From JBGAWK01 sp044227665 (GTDB taxonomy: Bacteria; Bacteroidota; Bacteroidia; Chitinophagales; JADIYW01), in NCBI GenBank assembly GCA_044227665.1, contig JBGAWK010000005.1, forward strand, positions 1 through 64,000: 64,000 nt of DNA, written 5' to 3'. A program made the position numbers and the translations under genes. This document shows, piece by piece, positions 17,517 through 27,614 of the stretch; position 1 is the first letter of the stretch, and each line of letters starts with the position of its first letter. The notes under the pieces are model-generated. The model ran no database searches. It worked only from the letters and a program-made list of their open reading frames with translations, and was not told the origin of the DNA.

Positions 17517-18140
17517 GTGAAGTTCAAATATTTCATACCGCTAATTATTATTTGCATATTGGTCATAGATCAATTATCGAAATTTTGGGTGAAGACCCAC
17601 ATGCAGCTATATGACAATTTCGATATTTTGGGGTTGCCATGGGCAAAGATTTATTTTATAGAAAATGAAGGTATGGCTTTCGGCATGAAATTCGGTACCA
17701 GCTTTGGCAAGCTAATACTTACAGTCTTACGACTTATAGCGTGTCCCGCAGGGCTATATTTTATTTATCACATGCTCAAACATCCCCAAAAGTATGACAA
17801 ATTCTTTGTGGTATGCATCACACTTATAGTATCAGGAGCTATTGGCAACTTAATAGATAGTGTATGGTATGGCGTATTATTTAGCCATAGTCATGGACAG
17901 GTAGCGCAATTTCTTCCACCTGATGGCACAAATTATGGCACACTATTGCATGGATTAGTAGTGGACATGTTTTATTTTCCATTATTAAAAATCAATATGC
18001 CTACGTGGATGCCTATCATTGGCGGACAGCCCTATACTTTTTTTGAATATATATTCAATGTAGCCGACAGTGCCATTACCGTCGGCGCCACACTATTATT
18101 GATACAGCAGTTCCTCCAAAAGGAAGAAAAACCAGTATAA
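17517..18140 (+). CDS. lspA: lipoprotein signal peptidase (signal peptidase II)
   Basis: 207 aa, longer than the roughly 165 aa of proteobacterial LspA. The extra length lies in the periplasmic loop between the last two membrane segments, a common feature of Bacteroidota LspA. Four membrane segments are visible. The catalytic aspartates sit in GNLIDSVWYG and NVADSAIT, and the N-terminal segment has IDQLSKFWV and NEGMAFGMKFG. The enzyme removes signal peptides from prolipoproteins at the inner membrane. It starts at GTG (17517), since no upstream or nearby ATG gives a complete first membrane segment. Part of the ileS run; the ABC ATPase gene begins 11 nt downstream. Confidence 0.95.
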   Translation: MKFKYFIPLIIICILVIDQLSKFWVKTHMQLYDNFDILGLPWAKIYFIENEGMAFGMKFGTSFGKLILTVLRLIACPAGLYFIYHMLKHPQKYDKFFVVCITLIVSGAIGNLIDSVWYGVLFSHSHGQVAQFLPPDGTNYGTLLHGLVVDMFYFPLLKINMPTWMPIIGGQPYTFFEYIFNVADSAITVGATLLLIQQFLQKEEKPV

Positions 18141-18151
18141 TCAAATTTTTT

Positions 18152-19528
18152 ATGAGAAAAGATTTTTTGTCCGTAGAAAATCTTACCCTAAAAAGAGGCA
18201 CTACCAAAATTCTCAGTGCACTGAGCTTCCAATTGCCCACAGGACAAAACTTACATATTTCGGGGAGTCTTGCAAGTGGCAAAACTACGCTGATGGAGGC
18301 ACTATGCGGGAACTTGGCTATTTATGATGGAAGCATAGATTGGGATGGGTTCAAAGAGGCAAAATACGCTTACGAACATATAGGATATATCCCACAGCGA
18401 TACAGATTGCCCGTACACTATATAGAAGACCAGTATTACCAACGACGATTCAATAGTACAGCTTTAGATAATATTCCCACAGTAAAAGACATTCTTGACG
18501 GCATCTCCAAGGATGCAAAGACACTTGAGCAAGCCATTGCTGACACACAGCTCGAGGAGGTATTAGATATGCCCTATATATTGTTGTCAAATGGGCAGAC
18601 GAGGAGACTGACATTGGCTTGTGCTTTGGTGAAGATGCCGAAATTTCTTCTACTTGATCAGCCATTTACAGGCCTTGACGAAGAGAATAGCGTCATTTTT
18701 TCAAATATATTAAACAAGCTCAACAATCAAAATATATACTACCTTCTTACTGGGGATATTCCTAGCGAAATTGAATTGAAGAACCTCCAAAATCTAGACA
18801 TAGATGTCTTTAGTAACACCAAAAGAATCCTTGACGTTTTGGAAACAAACACCCCCCAAACGACCTATAAGCAGGAAAATAATAAAGCAGTAATATCGTT
18901 TAAGAATGTAAATATTCATTATGGTAAAAAAATAGTATTTAAAAATCTTAACTGGACGGTATATAAAGGAGAAAAGTGGCTGATACAAGGCGCCAATGGT
19001 TCCGGAAAATCCACACTCATTTCTCTTATCTTTGCCGACCACCCTCAGGCATATAGTAATGATATTACGATATTGGGGATGCACAGAGGGAGTGGAGAAA
19101 GCATCTGGGATATCAAAAAAAATATAGGATTCTTCTCCCCGGAGCTTCTGCGGTATTATGATAAGCCGATAACAGTATTACAAGTAATACATTCTGGAAA
19201 TCATGATATACTCGGGTTCATTTCTACCCCCGAAAAACATCATAAAGCTGCCATCCGAGAATTGTTGAAACAATGGCACATGGAAGACTTGGAAAATAGA
19301 ATATTTACGCAATTATCCTTCGGAGAGCAGCGCATCATATTACTATTGAGAGCCATGATAAAGTATCCCACCCTATTGCTGCTCGACGAACCCCTGCAAG
19401 GCATGGATATGACTAGCATAAAATTTATGAAATATCGCATCCAAGAATATGCTGAAAACAGAACACTTATATATATAGCCCATTACCCCGAAGAATGGCT
19501 TCATCATAATCGAGTATTGCGGTTGTAA
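18152..19528 (+). CDS. ABC ATPase with two nucleotide-binding domains, ModF/PhrA-like
   Basis: 458 aa with no membrane segments. The first ATPase domain has Walker A SGSLASGKTT, a signature-like LSNGQTRRL and Walker B KFLLLDQP. The second has Walker A GANGSGKST near residue 280, signature LSFGEQRI and Walker B TLLLLDEP. The order and spacing resemble ModF-like double ATPases of unclear role. No permease or binding protein is adjacent, so transport is not supported by context. It could be a soluble regulatory or ribosome-associated ATPase, but it lacks the long inter-domain linker of the ABC-F group. It lies 11 nt after lspA; ruvA follows after an 86-nt gap. Confidence 0.82.
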   Translation: MRKDFLSVENLTLKRGTTKILSALSFQLPTGQNLHISGSLASGKTTLMEALCGNLAIYDGSIDWDGFKEAKYAYEHIGYIPQRYRLPVHYIEDQYYQRRFNSTALDNIPTVKDILDGISKDAKTLEQAIADTQLEEVLDMPYILLSNGQTRRLTLACALVKMPKFLLLDQPFTGLDEENSVIFSNILNKLNNQNIYYLLTGDIPSEIELKNLQNLDIDVFSNTKRILDVLETNTPQTTYKQENNKAVISFKNVNIHYGKKIVFKNLNWTVYKGEKWLIQGANGSGKSTLISLIFADHPQAYSNDITILGMHRGSGESIWDIKKNIGFFSPELLRYYDKPITVLQVIHSGNHDILGFISTPEKHHKAAIRELLKQWHMEDLENRIFTQLSFGEQRIILLLRAMIKYPTLLLLDEPLQGMDMTSIKFMKYRIQEYAENRTLIYIAHYPEEWLHHNRVLRL

Positions 19529-19614
19529 ACAATTGATAACTATTATAATTTCTTGCATCGTAAGAAATTATATTATTTTGTATCTTTCATTTATACTATT
19601 TTTAAAAAAATTAC

Positions 19615-20205
19615 ATGATAGCTTATATTCAAGGAAAGCTTACCTATAAATCCCCAACGTGTGTGTATGTGGAAGCGCATGGGGTAGGATACGAGCTTCA
19701 CATTTCTCTACACACGTATGAAGCGGTAGAGTCTTTGCAGGAAACAAAGCTATATACATATCTTAAAATAGCCGAAGATGCCCACCAATTATATGGTTTT
19801 GCTACATTGGAGGAAAAAGAAATATTTCTACATCTTATTAGCGTGAATGGTGTAGGCGCAGGTACGGCAAGACTGATGCTGTCATCGTTAAATACAAACG
19901 AAATAGAAAAAGCGATAGTGGGTGGCAACGTTTCCTTAATTCAAAGCATCAAAGGAATAGGCCCCAAGACGGCGCAGCGAGTAATATTGGAATTAAAGGA
20001 CAAAGTAGGCAAAGGGCTGGAAAAAACTATGCAAATACCCAATATTTCATCATCTTTGTCGTTTTCTAGTGAAGCACTGGCAGCACTGGCGGTACTTGGA
20101 TTCCCGAAACTTACAGCTGAAAAGGCTATGGCAAAGGCAATTAAAGACAAACCTGACATGCAATCAGTAGAAGAACTGATAAAAATGAGCTTAAAGAATT
20201 TATAG
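19615..20205 (+). CDS. ruvA: Holliday junction branch migration protein RuvA
   Basis: 196 aa. It binds four-way DNA junctions and loads the RuvB helicase. The N-terminal OB domain begins MIAYIQGKLTYKSPT. Two helix-hairpin-helix motifs follow, VNGVGAGTARLML and IKGIGPKTAQRVILELKDK. After a flexible linker the C-terminal domain III (ALAALAVLGFPKLTAEKA) contacts RuvB. The TAG stop is followed two bases later by the GTG start of sprA, an arrangement conserved in many Bacteroidota, so the two are translated from one transcript. Confidence 0.97.
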   Translation: MIAYIQGKLTYKSPTCVYVEAHGVGYELHISLHTYEAVESLQETKLYTYLKIAEDAHQLYGFATLEEKEIFLHLISVNGVGAGTARLMLSSLNTNEIEKAIVGGNVSLIQSIKGIGPKTAQRVILELKDKVGKGLEKTMQIPNISSSLSFSSEALAALAVLGFPKLTAEKAMAKAIKDKPDMQSVEELIKMSLKNL

Positions 20206-20207
20206 TA

Positions 20208-23200
20208 GTGCAGTATTGTCATAGAATAAAAACCGCCATCATAGGCATCGTTATGCTAATTTTTTCGCATAACGATAGCTATGGCAATGGCGTATTATTC
20301 AATATCCTGATGATGATACCAGCAGAAGTCGGGGACACACTGGAGTATAATACCAGTTACTACAGAACACAGGGCAAGGTGCCTCCTGCCACCACCAACA
20401 ATTCCAATACTACGCCTACGATTTCTTATGATAACAATACTAAGCTATATAAAGTTCGCGAAGGGTATGTAGATAATCCCAAATATCTCACTTTCGATGA
20501 ATATATAAATAGCCAAGATAATGATGCTGAGTACGACTATTTCAGACAGTTGTCGCGTACCAAAGATGAAGTCGAGCGCAAAAGAACAGCACCCCAGCTG
20601 TATGATGGCCCAGAATTGTATGACAGACTCTTTGGCGGCACCAAAATAGATATAAAACCTCAGGGAACGGTAGAAGTAACCCTAGGCGTAAATTCCAACA
20701 AGCTCGACAATCCCGTCCTGCCAGTAAGTCAGCGCAAACAGACGAATTTCGACTTCGACATGAACATTCAGATGAATGTCACGGGACAGATTGGCGACAA
20801 GCTGAAACTCAACACAAACTTTAATACCAAAGCGGCCTTCAATTTTGAAAATCAGGTGAAATTGGGATATAAAGGAAAAGAAGACGATATTATCCAAGAA
20901 ATTAGTGCCGGAAACGTATCCCTGCCATTGAGAGGCTCCTTGATACGAGGCAACCAAAGCCTCTTCGGGGTGAAGACACAACTCAAATTTGGGCGGCTCA
21001 CTATGACTAATATTTTAGCGCAGCAAAAATCTTCCTCAGAAAGCATCCGTATAGAGAATGGAGCCCAACAGCGCAAATTTGAAATTAAAGCCGACGAATA
21101 CGACGACTACCGCAACTACTTTTTAGGACACTATTTTCGTGACAACTATGAACCTGCGCTATCTAAGCTTCCAGTAATACAGTCCTTGGTGTATATCAAT
21201 CGTCTGGAAGTGTGGATTACCAACAAAACGCGACAAACAGAAGAAGTTAGAGAAGTGATAGCACTAGCGGACTTAGGAGAAAATCGCACCGACAGACTTC
21301 ATAATACGGCACTGGCCAATACCGCTACCGGCACTTATCCAAATAATAATTCCAACATCATCTATGGCACCCTTACCAGTGCTGCCAATAACGATAGACT
21401 TCGCGACCCCAATCAAGTAGTAAACCTTCTCGACAACACATTGGGTTTGCGCCCTGTAGATGACTTTGAAAGAACGAGTGCAAGAAAATTGCAGCCCTCT
21501 GAATACACTTTTAACCCACAATTAGGATACCTCTCATTGAATCAGGCATTAAAGCCTGACGAAGTACTAGGTATAGCCGTAGAATATACAGTAAATGGCA
21601 AAGTATATAAATTGGGAGAATTTTCCGGAGACCTTCCTCCCAATACAGATACCACCAGAGTAAATATCAAAGACCAGGTATTGGTACTCAAAATGCTTAA
21701 AGGCACCTCCGTGCGTACTCATCAACCTATTTGGGACTTGATGATGAAAAATATATATTCACTCAACTCCTATCAGGTCAGCCCCGACAACTTTCTCTTG
21801 GATGTCTATTATAAAGACCCCGGAGGCGGTGACAAAAGATACCTTCCCGACGGTGGTGCCATCGCAGGACAGCAACTTATAAGAGTATTGCATCTCGATG
21901 CCCTCAATAACCAAAGAGACCCGCAGCCTGATGGTCGTTTTGACTTCGTAGAAGGCGTGACGATAAATTCCAAAAATGGGAAAATAATATTCCCGGTATT
22001 AGAACCCTTTGGTGATTACCTAAAGAGAGCCATAAACGATGAAGCAAAAGATGACCCCTACCTCTATCAGATACTTTATGATTCTACAAAGTTCAATGCC
22101 CAGCAATTTCCTGAGCAGAATAGATATATCATCAAAGGCTCCTTCAAGTCTTCACTGGGCAGTGAGATTCGCCTCAATGCATTCAATCTGCCCCAAGGTT
22201 CTGTGAAGGTAAATGCTGGAGGACAACAACTGGTAGAGAATGTGGACTATGAGGTAAATTATGGCATGGGTACTATCAGAATCATAAATGATGGTATCTT
22301 GAATTCTGGCGTACCTATAGATGTAAGATTTGAAAATAACCTACTCTTTGGAATTATAAATAAAAGTTTGGTAGGCACAAGATTGGATTATAAGATCAAT
22401 GAAAAGACAAACTTGGGATTCACCCACATGCGTCTCTCCGAAAGACCATTCTCCCAAAAAGTAAACCTCGGTGATGACCCCATCAAAAACAACATATTTG
22501 GTTTGGACTTTAATTATGGTACAGACTCCAAAGGATTGACAAGAATATTTAATAAAATTACTGCACAGGATTCCAAATCGCCGTCTAAAATTACTACCTA
22601 TGGTGAAGCCGCTTATCTCAAGCCTGGACACAACAAAAATATCAACCTTAATAATCAAGGAACAGTATATATTGATGACTTTGAAGGAAGTAGTGTCGTC
22701 TATGATTTGAGAATACCTTATACCGCATGGTCTCTGTCATCAGCACCCAAGGGGATGACAAATAGTGATGGCTCACGAAAATTTCCCGAAGCATCCCTGA
22801 ATGACAGCTTACAATATGGCTATAACAGAGCTAAGCTTTCTTGGTATCAGATTGACAATACCTTCTACAATAAGCAGAATAACCCCTTAGACGGCAACCT
22901 TAGTGAGCAAGAAGGCATATATACCAGAAGATATTTAGAGAAACAAGTATTCCCCAATCGCCAGAACCAAAATCTACAAAATGCCCCCCTCTTTACCTTT
23001 GACCTCAGTTACGACCCCTTTGAGCGTGGTCCTTACAATTACGATGCACAAGGAGTTTCAGGAATATCAGCCGGGGTAGATGCCAATGGCAAGCTCAAAG
23101 ATCCCGCCTCACGATGGGCGGGCATCATGAGGAACATTGAGTCCAATGACTTTGAAGCTGCCAATATTGAAGCCGTACAATTTTGGGTCTTAGATCCTTT

Positions 23201-26200
23201 CATGAAATCTTCTGGCAATAAGCAGGGCAAAGTATATATCCAATTAGGCACAATATCTGAAGATATACTCCGTGATGCTAGAAAGCAGTATGAAAATGGC
23301 CTGCCTCGTCCTGGCGGCACGCAGAGAACAGACTCTTCGTCTTGGGGATATACGCCGAGTGTATTCAATGCCATCACCAATTCTTTTGATGCCGACCCAG
23401 AAGTTGTGAAGAAGCAAGATGTAGGCTTGGATGGTATGGATGATGACAATGAACGTAGATACTACAAAGAATATTTGGACGAACTCCAGACAATAGTTAC
23501 TAATGCTGCCTATACCAATGCCACAAAAGACCCCTCTTCAGATAACTATAAATATATCCTTGATGGGGGCTTCTCCGGCACCGATGGTATTATAAAAAGA
23601 TATAGAGACTTTAATGGTACACAAGGCAATTCATCGAATGATGCCAATAGCAATTTTACCAATGGCAATAGCAAAAACACCCCGGATGATGAGGATCTCA
23701 ATAGGGATAATTCTTTAAATGAGACAGAAGAATATTTCCAGTACAGCCTCTCCTTCGATCCACAGTCTTTAGCATCATCACCGTATGTGGTGGACAAAGT
23801 TGTAGTCCGGGATATAGTGGTAAATGGGGTGCCGGATAGTGCCGTATGGTATCAGGTGCGCATACCTATAGAAGATTACGAGCAGAGAATCGGCGGCATA
23901 CCGGATTTTAGAAGCATAAGATTTATACGTATGGTGGCCACAGAGTTTGAAGAGCCCATAGTCTTGCGTTTTGCAGAATTTGGTCTTTTGAGAAATCAAT
24001 GGAGACGCTATCTCTACGATATCAATGAGACCAGCCCCGGAATAATAGATGATGATATTGACAAGGTTACATTTACAGTGAGATCTGTAAGTGTAGAAGA
24101 AAACACACAGCGCTTTCCTGTACCTTACGCTATACCTCCGGGAATTACCAGAGAACAAAATATAAGCAGTTTTATCAATGCGTTACAGAACGAACAATCT
24201 CTGAGCTTACAAGTATGTGCCCTGCCTGATGGAGCAGCCAGAGCCATATACAAGCTGGGAACATTAAATTTGAGAAACTTTAAAAGAATAAAATTATTTA
24301 CCCACGCCGAGAGCTTGGTAGATGGTGGAGGGGAAAACTACCCCATAAAAGACGGCGACATGACTATGTTTGTGCGATTAGGAGCAGACTTTACCCAAAA
24401 TTACTACGAATATGAGATACCCCTGAAAGTCACACTCCCCGGCAATTATAATCCTGAAAACGAGAATGATAAATTGATAATTTGGCCAGAGGCAAACAAC
24501 TTGGATATCCCTATAGATAGCCTCACCATGATAAAGCAGCTGCGAAACAATGCAGATGTATCACAGCTTATACCCTATAGCCTTTATGACTCTATAAGCA
24601 AAAAACGTATTACCATAAAAGGTAATCCCGACATAGGGCAGTCTGCAATGGTGATGATAGGGGTAAGAAACCCGCGCCGTACTTCCTTTACCTCAGAATA
24701 TGATGATGGGCAGCCCAAATGTGCCGAAGTATGGGTAAATGAATTGCGAGTGTCAGGGTTTGACGAAAAAGGAGGTTGGGCAGCACTAGGTAGGGTGGAT
24801 ATGCAACTAGGCAACCTAGGTAATATTTCTGTAGCCGGAAATATGCATACTATAGGCTTTGGGGATATAGAACAGAAGATAGACCAGCGTTATCGTGACA
24901 ACTATTATCAATATAATGTAGCTGCAAACCTAGACTTAGGAAAGCTGCTGCCCGAAAATGTAGGGCTACAAATACCTATACATGCCGGAGTGAATCAGTC
25001 CGTAAGTACACCGCAATTCGACCCTTATAATTTAGATACAAAGATTGAAGACATGTTTAATAGCATAGACGCAGACTTAAATCTAGATGCACAGCAAAAG
25101 CAGGAAAAAAAGAAAGATATAAAAGAAAAATCCCAAGATGTAGTTACCATCACCAGTGTAAATGTCACTAACCTGCAAAAAAATAGAACCAATACAGAAA
25201 AACCAGCACGCATCTATGATGTAGAAAACGTAAACCTATCTTATGCCTATACACAAACGGACAAACATAATCCACTTATAGAACAAGAAAAAATACAGAA
25301 CCATAAATTCTCTTTGGGATATAATTTCTCGCCCAAGGTAGTGCCATGGACACCATTCAAGGATGTAAAAAATAATAATAAATACCTCAAGCCTATAAAA
25401 GAATTTAATATCAACTGGAAGCCCAATACGCTATCCTTTAGATCAGATATCAATAGGCAGATGGCTTTCCAAAAGATTAGAGACATTGGCGATGATGGAC
25501 TCAAGATTGATCCCACCTTCAATAAATTCTTCACTTGGGATAGATTTTATAGCTATCGCCACAACCTTACGAAGTCCATAAGTTTTGACTTTACTGCAAT
25601 AAATAGATCTCGCATTGATGAGCCTTACGGATTTATAGATACGAAAGAAAAAAAGGATTCACTACGTAAAAACTTCTGGGACTTTGGTAGAAATATTGGG
25701 TACGAACACACCTTCAATATATCATATAACGTGCCTATGCAACTGTTTCCCTTCTTGGATTGGCTTACAATACGTACTAGATATGGAAGCACGCTAAGCT
25801 GGCAAGCGTCATCACTTGCCTTTACAGACTGGGGTAACCTCATTCAAAATAGTAGAAATTATCAGATTACTGGGGATGTAAATTTCAAGACCTTATACCA
25901 AAAAGCGAAATTCCTCAAGCCATTCACTAGCTCACAGCCTAAAACAGAAAAAGATAAGTATGACGAAATGCTCGGCAAATACAAAGAGAATGTAAAGAAA
26001 GGAGAGGATAAGCTTACAGACATCAGAAGCAAATACGAATTAAAATTAAAAGAAATAGAAAATGCCAAGGAAGACACTTCTCTCACCAAGGCAGATATAG
26101 ACAAGCTCATAGTACAGAAGAAAGAGATAAAAAACCAAATAAGAAAGCAAAAAGAAGACATACGCAAGATAACAGCACCTTCCAATCCCAAGATGGATGG

Positions 26201-27611
26201 TCTAGCACGCGCCCTCATGATGGTGCAACGTATAAATCTCAGCTATGATGATAAAGGCACTACAGCCTTGCCGGGATTTTTGCCCTCACCTAATATGTTT
26301 GGGCAAAGTTTCAGTTATAAAGCCCCTGGGCCGGGATTTTTATTTGGTGCGCAAAAAGATACTTTTTGGCTCAATGAGATAGCCCAAAAAGGATGGATAA
26401 CGGAGGATACCATTTTCAATAGTCAGTTCCAGCAGACAAGGACAAAGAATATGTCGCTGAAGATACAGATAGAGCCCATGAGAGATATGCGTCTAGATGT
26501 GTCATTTACAAAAACGCAGACAGAAAACTATTCCGAATTCTTCAAGCGCAATGCGCCAGGAGTCCCATACACACACAACAACCCGAATACTGGAGGTAAT
26601 TATACCCTATCCTTTGCCATGTTCCGAACCATATTTCAGAAACTCGACCAGAATAACTTCCACGATGCTTTCAGAAGATTTGAGAGCATAAGATCCGAAT
26701 ATTCGCAGCAATTTGGCGGTGGAAACCCCAATGTAAATGGCAAGCCCTTCGTTAATGAAGACAGTCTCGTGCTGAATCAGTATGCTTTTGGTTATGGCCC
26801 TTATGCCCAAGACGTACTCATACCTTCACTATTGGCGGCATATACTGGAAAATCTATAGACAAAATAAAACTGAATCCCCTCAAGCAACGCCCTCTTCCC
26901 AACTGGAGGCTCACTTACGGAGGCTTAGCTAAGACATCTTGGGGCAAAAAGGTCTTCACTACTTTCAACCTTACTCACGGCTATACCTCTACCTTCTCCA
27001 TAGGAAATTATTCTACTAATCTCAACTATATAGGTACTCCCGGTACTGATGCCGGGGTCTCCTACTTTGTACCCAGTGCTTTAGATACACTTTCCAATAA
27101 TTATTATCAACTGTATTATATTCCGCAAATTACTATATCTGAGCAGTTCCAGCCACTCATAGGCCTAGATATGACCTTCAAAAACACCCTAACCACTAGC
27201 TTTAACTATAAAAAATCCAGAACCGTAGGTCTAAGTATGCTGGACTTCCAGCTTAGTGAAACCCGCTCTACAGAGGTGACAGCATCTCTAGGCTACACAT
27301 TAGCCAATTTTAAATTGCCCTTCAAAATCCGAGGAAAGAAGATTACCCTAGATAATAATGTGAACCTGCGTTGCGACTTCTCATTGCGTAATGACAAGTC
27401 CATAAATTACAAACTACAGCAGGAGATAGCAGAGCCTACACGGGGAAGTAAGACCATAAGTCTTTCGCCCACTATAGATTATATTGTAAATAAAAAGTTG
27501 AACCTGCGCATTTTCTATGATTTTAGGAAAATAGTACCTGCGACCCTTCAGTCCTACCCACAGACTACCTCACGAGGAGGAATTACGCTGAGGTTTACTT
27601 TGGCACCATAA
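20208..27611 (+). CDS. sprA: cell-surface gliding/type IX secretion translocon protein SprA (SOV)
   Basis: 2467 aa, in the range of known SprA/SOV proteins (about 2400-2500 aa). In Flavobacterium SprA is a single-chain 36-strand barrel forming the outer-membrane channel of the type IX secretion system. Seen here: a signal-peptide-like N-terminus ending near residue 28, the domain start with ELYDRLFGGTKIDIKPQGTV, VELTLGV-like strands (VEVTLGVNSNKLDN), many aromatic-ended strands, and a C-terminus GGITLRFTLAP typical of outer-membrane barrels. A Lys/Glu-rich coiled-coil-like stretch occupies about residues 1911-1987. The start is GTG at 20208, 2 nt after ruvA. The window's T9SS cargo hydrolase would pass through this pore. 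Confidence 0.96.
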   Translation: MQYCHRIKTAIIGIVMLIFSHNDSYGNGVLFNILMMIPAEVGDTLEYNTSYYRTQGKVPPATTNNSNTTPTISYDNNTKLYKVREGYVDNPKYLTFDEYINSQDNDAEYDYFRQLSRTKDEVERKRTAPQLYDGPELYDRLFGGTKIDIKPQGTVEVTLGVNSNKLDNPVLPVSQRKQTNFDFDMNIQMNVTGQIGDKLKLNTNFNTKAAFNFENQVKLGYKGKEDDIIQEISAGNVSLPLRGSLIRGNQSLFGVKTQLKFGRLTMTNILAQQKSSSESIRIENGAQQRKFEIKADEYDDYRNYFLGHYFRDNYEPALSKLPVIQSLVYINRLEVWITNKTRQTEEVREVIALADLGENRTDRLHNTALANTATGTYPNNNSNIIYGTLTSAANNDRLRDPNQVVNLLDNTLGLRPVDDFERTSARKLQPSEYTFNPQLGYLSLNQALKPDEVLGIAVEYTVNGKVYKLGEFSGDLPPNTDTTRVNIKDQVLVLKMLKGTSVRTHQPIWDLMMKNIYSLNSYQVSPDNFLLDVYYKDPGGGDKRYLPDGGAIAGQQLIRVLHLDALNNQRDPQPDGRFDFVEGVTINSKNGKIIFPVLEPFGDYLKRAINDEAKDDPYLYQILYDSTKFNAQQFPEQNRYIIKGSFKSSLGSEIRLNAFNLPQGSVKVNAGGQQLVENVDYEVNYGMGTIRIINDGILNSGVPIDVRFENNLLFGIINKSLVGTRLDYKINEKTNLGFTHMRLSERPFSQKVNLGDDPIKNNIFGLDFNYGTDSKGLTRIFNKITAQDSKSPSKITTYGEAAYLKPGHNKNINLNNQGTVYIDDFEGSSVVYDLRIPYTAWSLSSAPKGMTNSDGSRKFPEASLNDSLQYGYNRAKLSWYQIDNTFYNKQNNPLDGNLSEQEGIYTRRYLEKQVFPNRQNQNLQNAPLFTFDLSYDPFERGPYNYDAQGVSGISAGVDANGKLKDPASRWAGIMRNIESNDFEAANIEAVQFWVLDPFMKSSGNKQGKVYIQLGTISEDILRDARKQYENGLPRPGGTQRTDSSSWGYTPSVFNAITNSFDADPEVVKKQDVGLDGMDDDNERRYYKEYLDELQTIVTNAAYTNATKDPSSDNYKYILDGGFSGTDGIIKRYRDFNGTQGNSSNDANSNFTNGNSKNTPDDEDLNRDNSLNETEEYFQYSLSFDPQSLASSPYVVDKVVVRDIVVNGVPDSAVWYQVRIPIEDYEQRIGGIPDFRSIRFIRMVATEFEEPIVLRFAEFGLLRNQWRRYLYDINETSPGIIDDDIDKVTFTVRSVSVEENTQRFPVPYAIPPGITREQNISSFINALQNEQSLSLQVCALPDGAARAIYKLGTLNLRNFKRIKLFTHAESLVDGGGENYPIKDGDMTMFVRLGADFTQNYYEYEIPLKVTLPGNYNPENENDKLIIWPEANNLDIPIDSLTMIKQLRNNADVSQLIPYSLYDSISKKRITIKGNPDIGQSAMVMIGVRNPRRTSFTSEYDDGQPKCAEVWVNELRVSGFDEKGGWAALGRVDMQLGNLGNISVAGNMHTIGFGDIEQKIDQRYRDNYYQYNVAANLDLGKLLPENVGLQIPIHAGVNQSVSTPQFDPYNLDTKIEDMFNSIDADLNLDAQQKQEKKKDIKEKSQDVVTITSVNVTNLQKNRTNTEKPARIYDVENVNLSYAYTQTDKHNPLIEQEKIQNHKFSLGYNFSPKVVPWTPFKDVKNNNKYLKPIKEFNINWKPNTLSFRSDINRQMAFQKIRDIGDDGLKIDPTFNKFFTWDRFYSYRHNLTKSISFDFTAINRSRIDEPYGFIDTKEKKDSLRKNFWDFGRNIGYEHTFNISYNVPMQLFPFLDWLTIRTRYGSTLSWQASSLAFTDWGNLIQNSRNYQITGDVNFKTLYQKAKFLKPFTSSQPKTEKDKYDEMLGKYKENVKKGEDKLTDIRSKYELKLKEIENAKEDTSLTKADIDKLIVQKKEIKNQIRKQKEDIRKITAPSNPKMDGLARALMMVQRINLSYDDKGTTALPGFLPSPNMFGQSFSYKAPGPGFLFGAQKDTFWLNEIAQKGWITEDTIFNSQFQQTRTKNMSLKIQIEPMRDMRLDVSFTKTQTENYSEFFKRNAPGVPYTHNNPNTGGNYTLSFAMFRTIFQKLDQNNFHDAFRRFESIRSEYSQQFGGGNPNVNGKPFVNEDSLVLNQYAFGYGPYAQDVLIPSLLAAYTGKSIDKIKLNPLKQRPLPNWRLTYGGLAKTSWGKKVFTTFNLTHGYTSTFSIGNYSTNLNYIGTPGTDAGVSYFVPSALDTLSNNYYQLYYIPQITISEQFQPLIGLDMTFKNTLTTSFNYKKSRTVGLSMLDFQLSETRSTEVTASLGYTLANFKLPFKIRGKKITLDNNVNLRCDFSLRNDKSINYKLQQEIAEPTRGSKTISLSPTIDYIVNKKLNLRIFYDFRKIVPATLQSYPQTTSRGGITLRFTLAP

Positions 27612-27614
27612 TTT

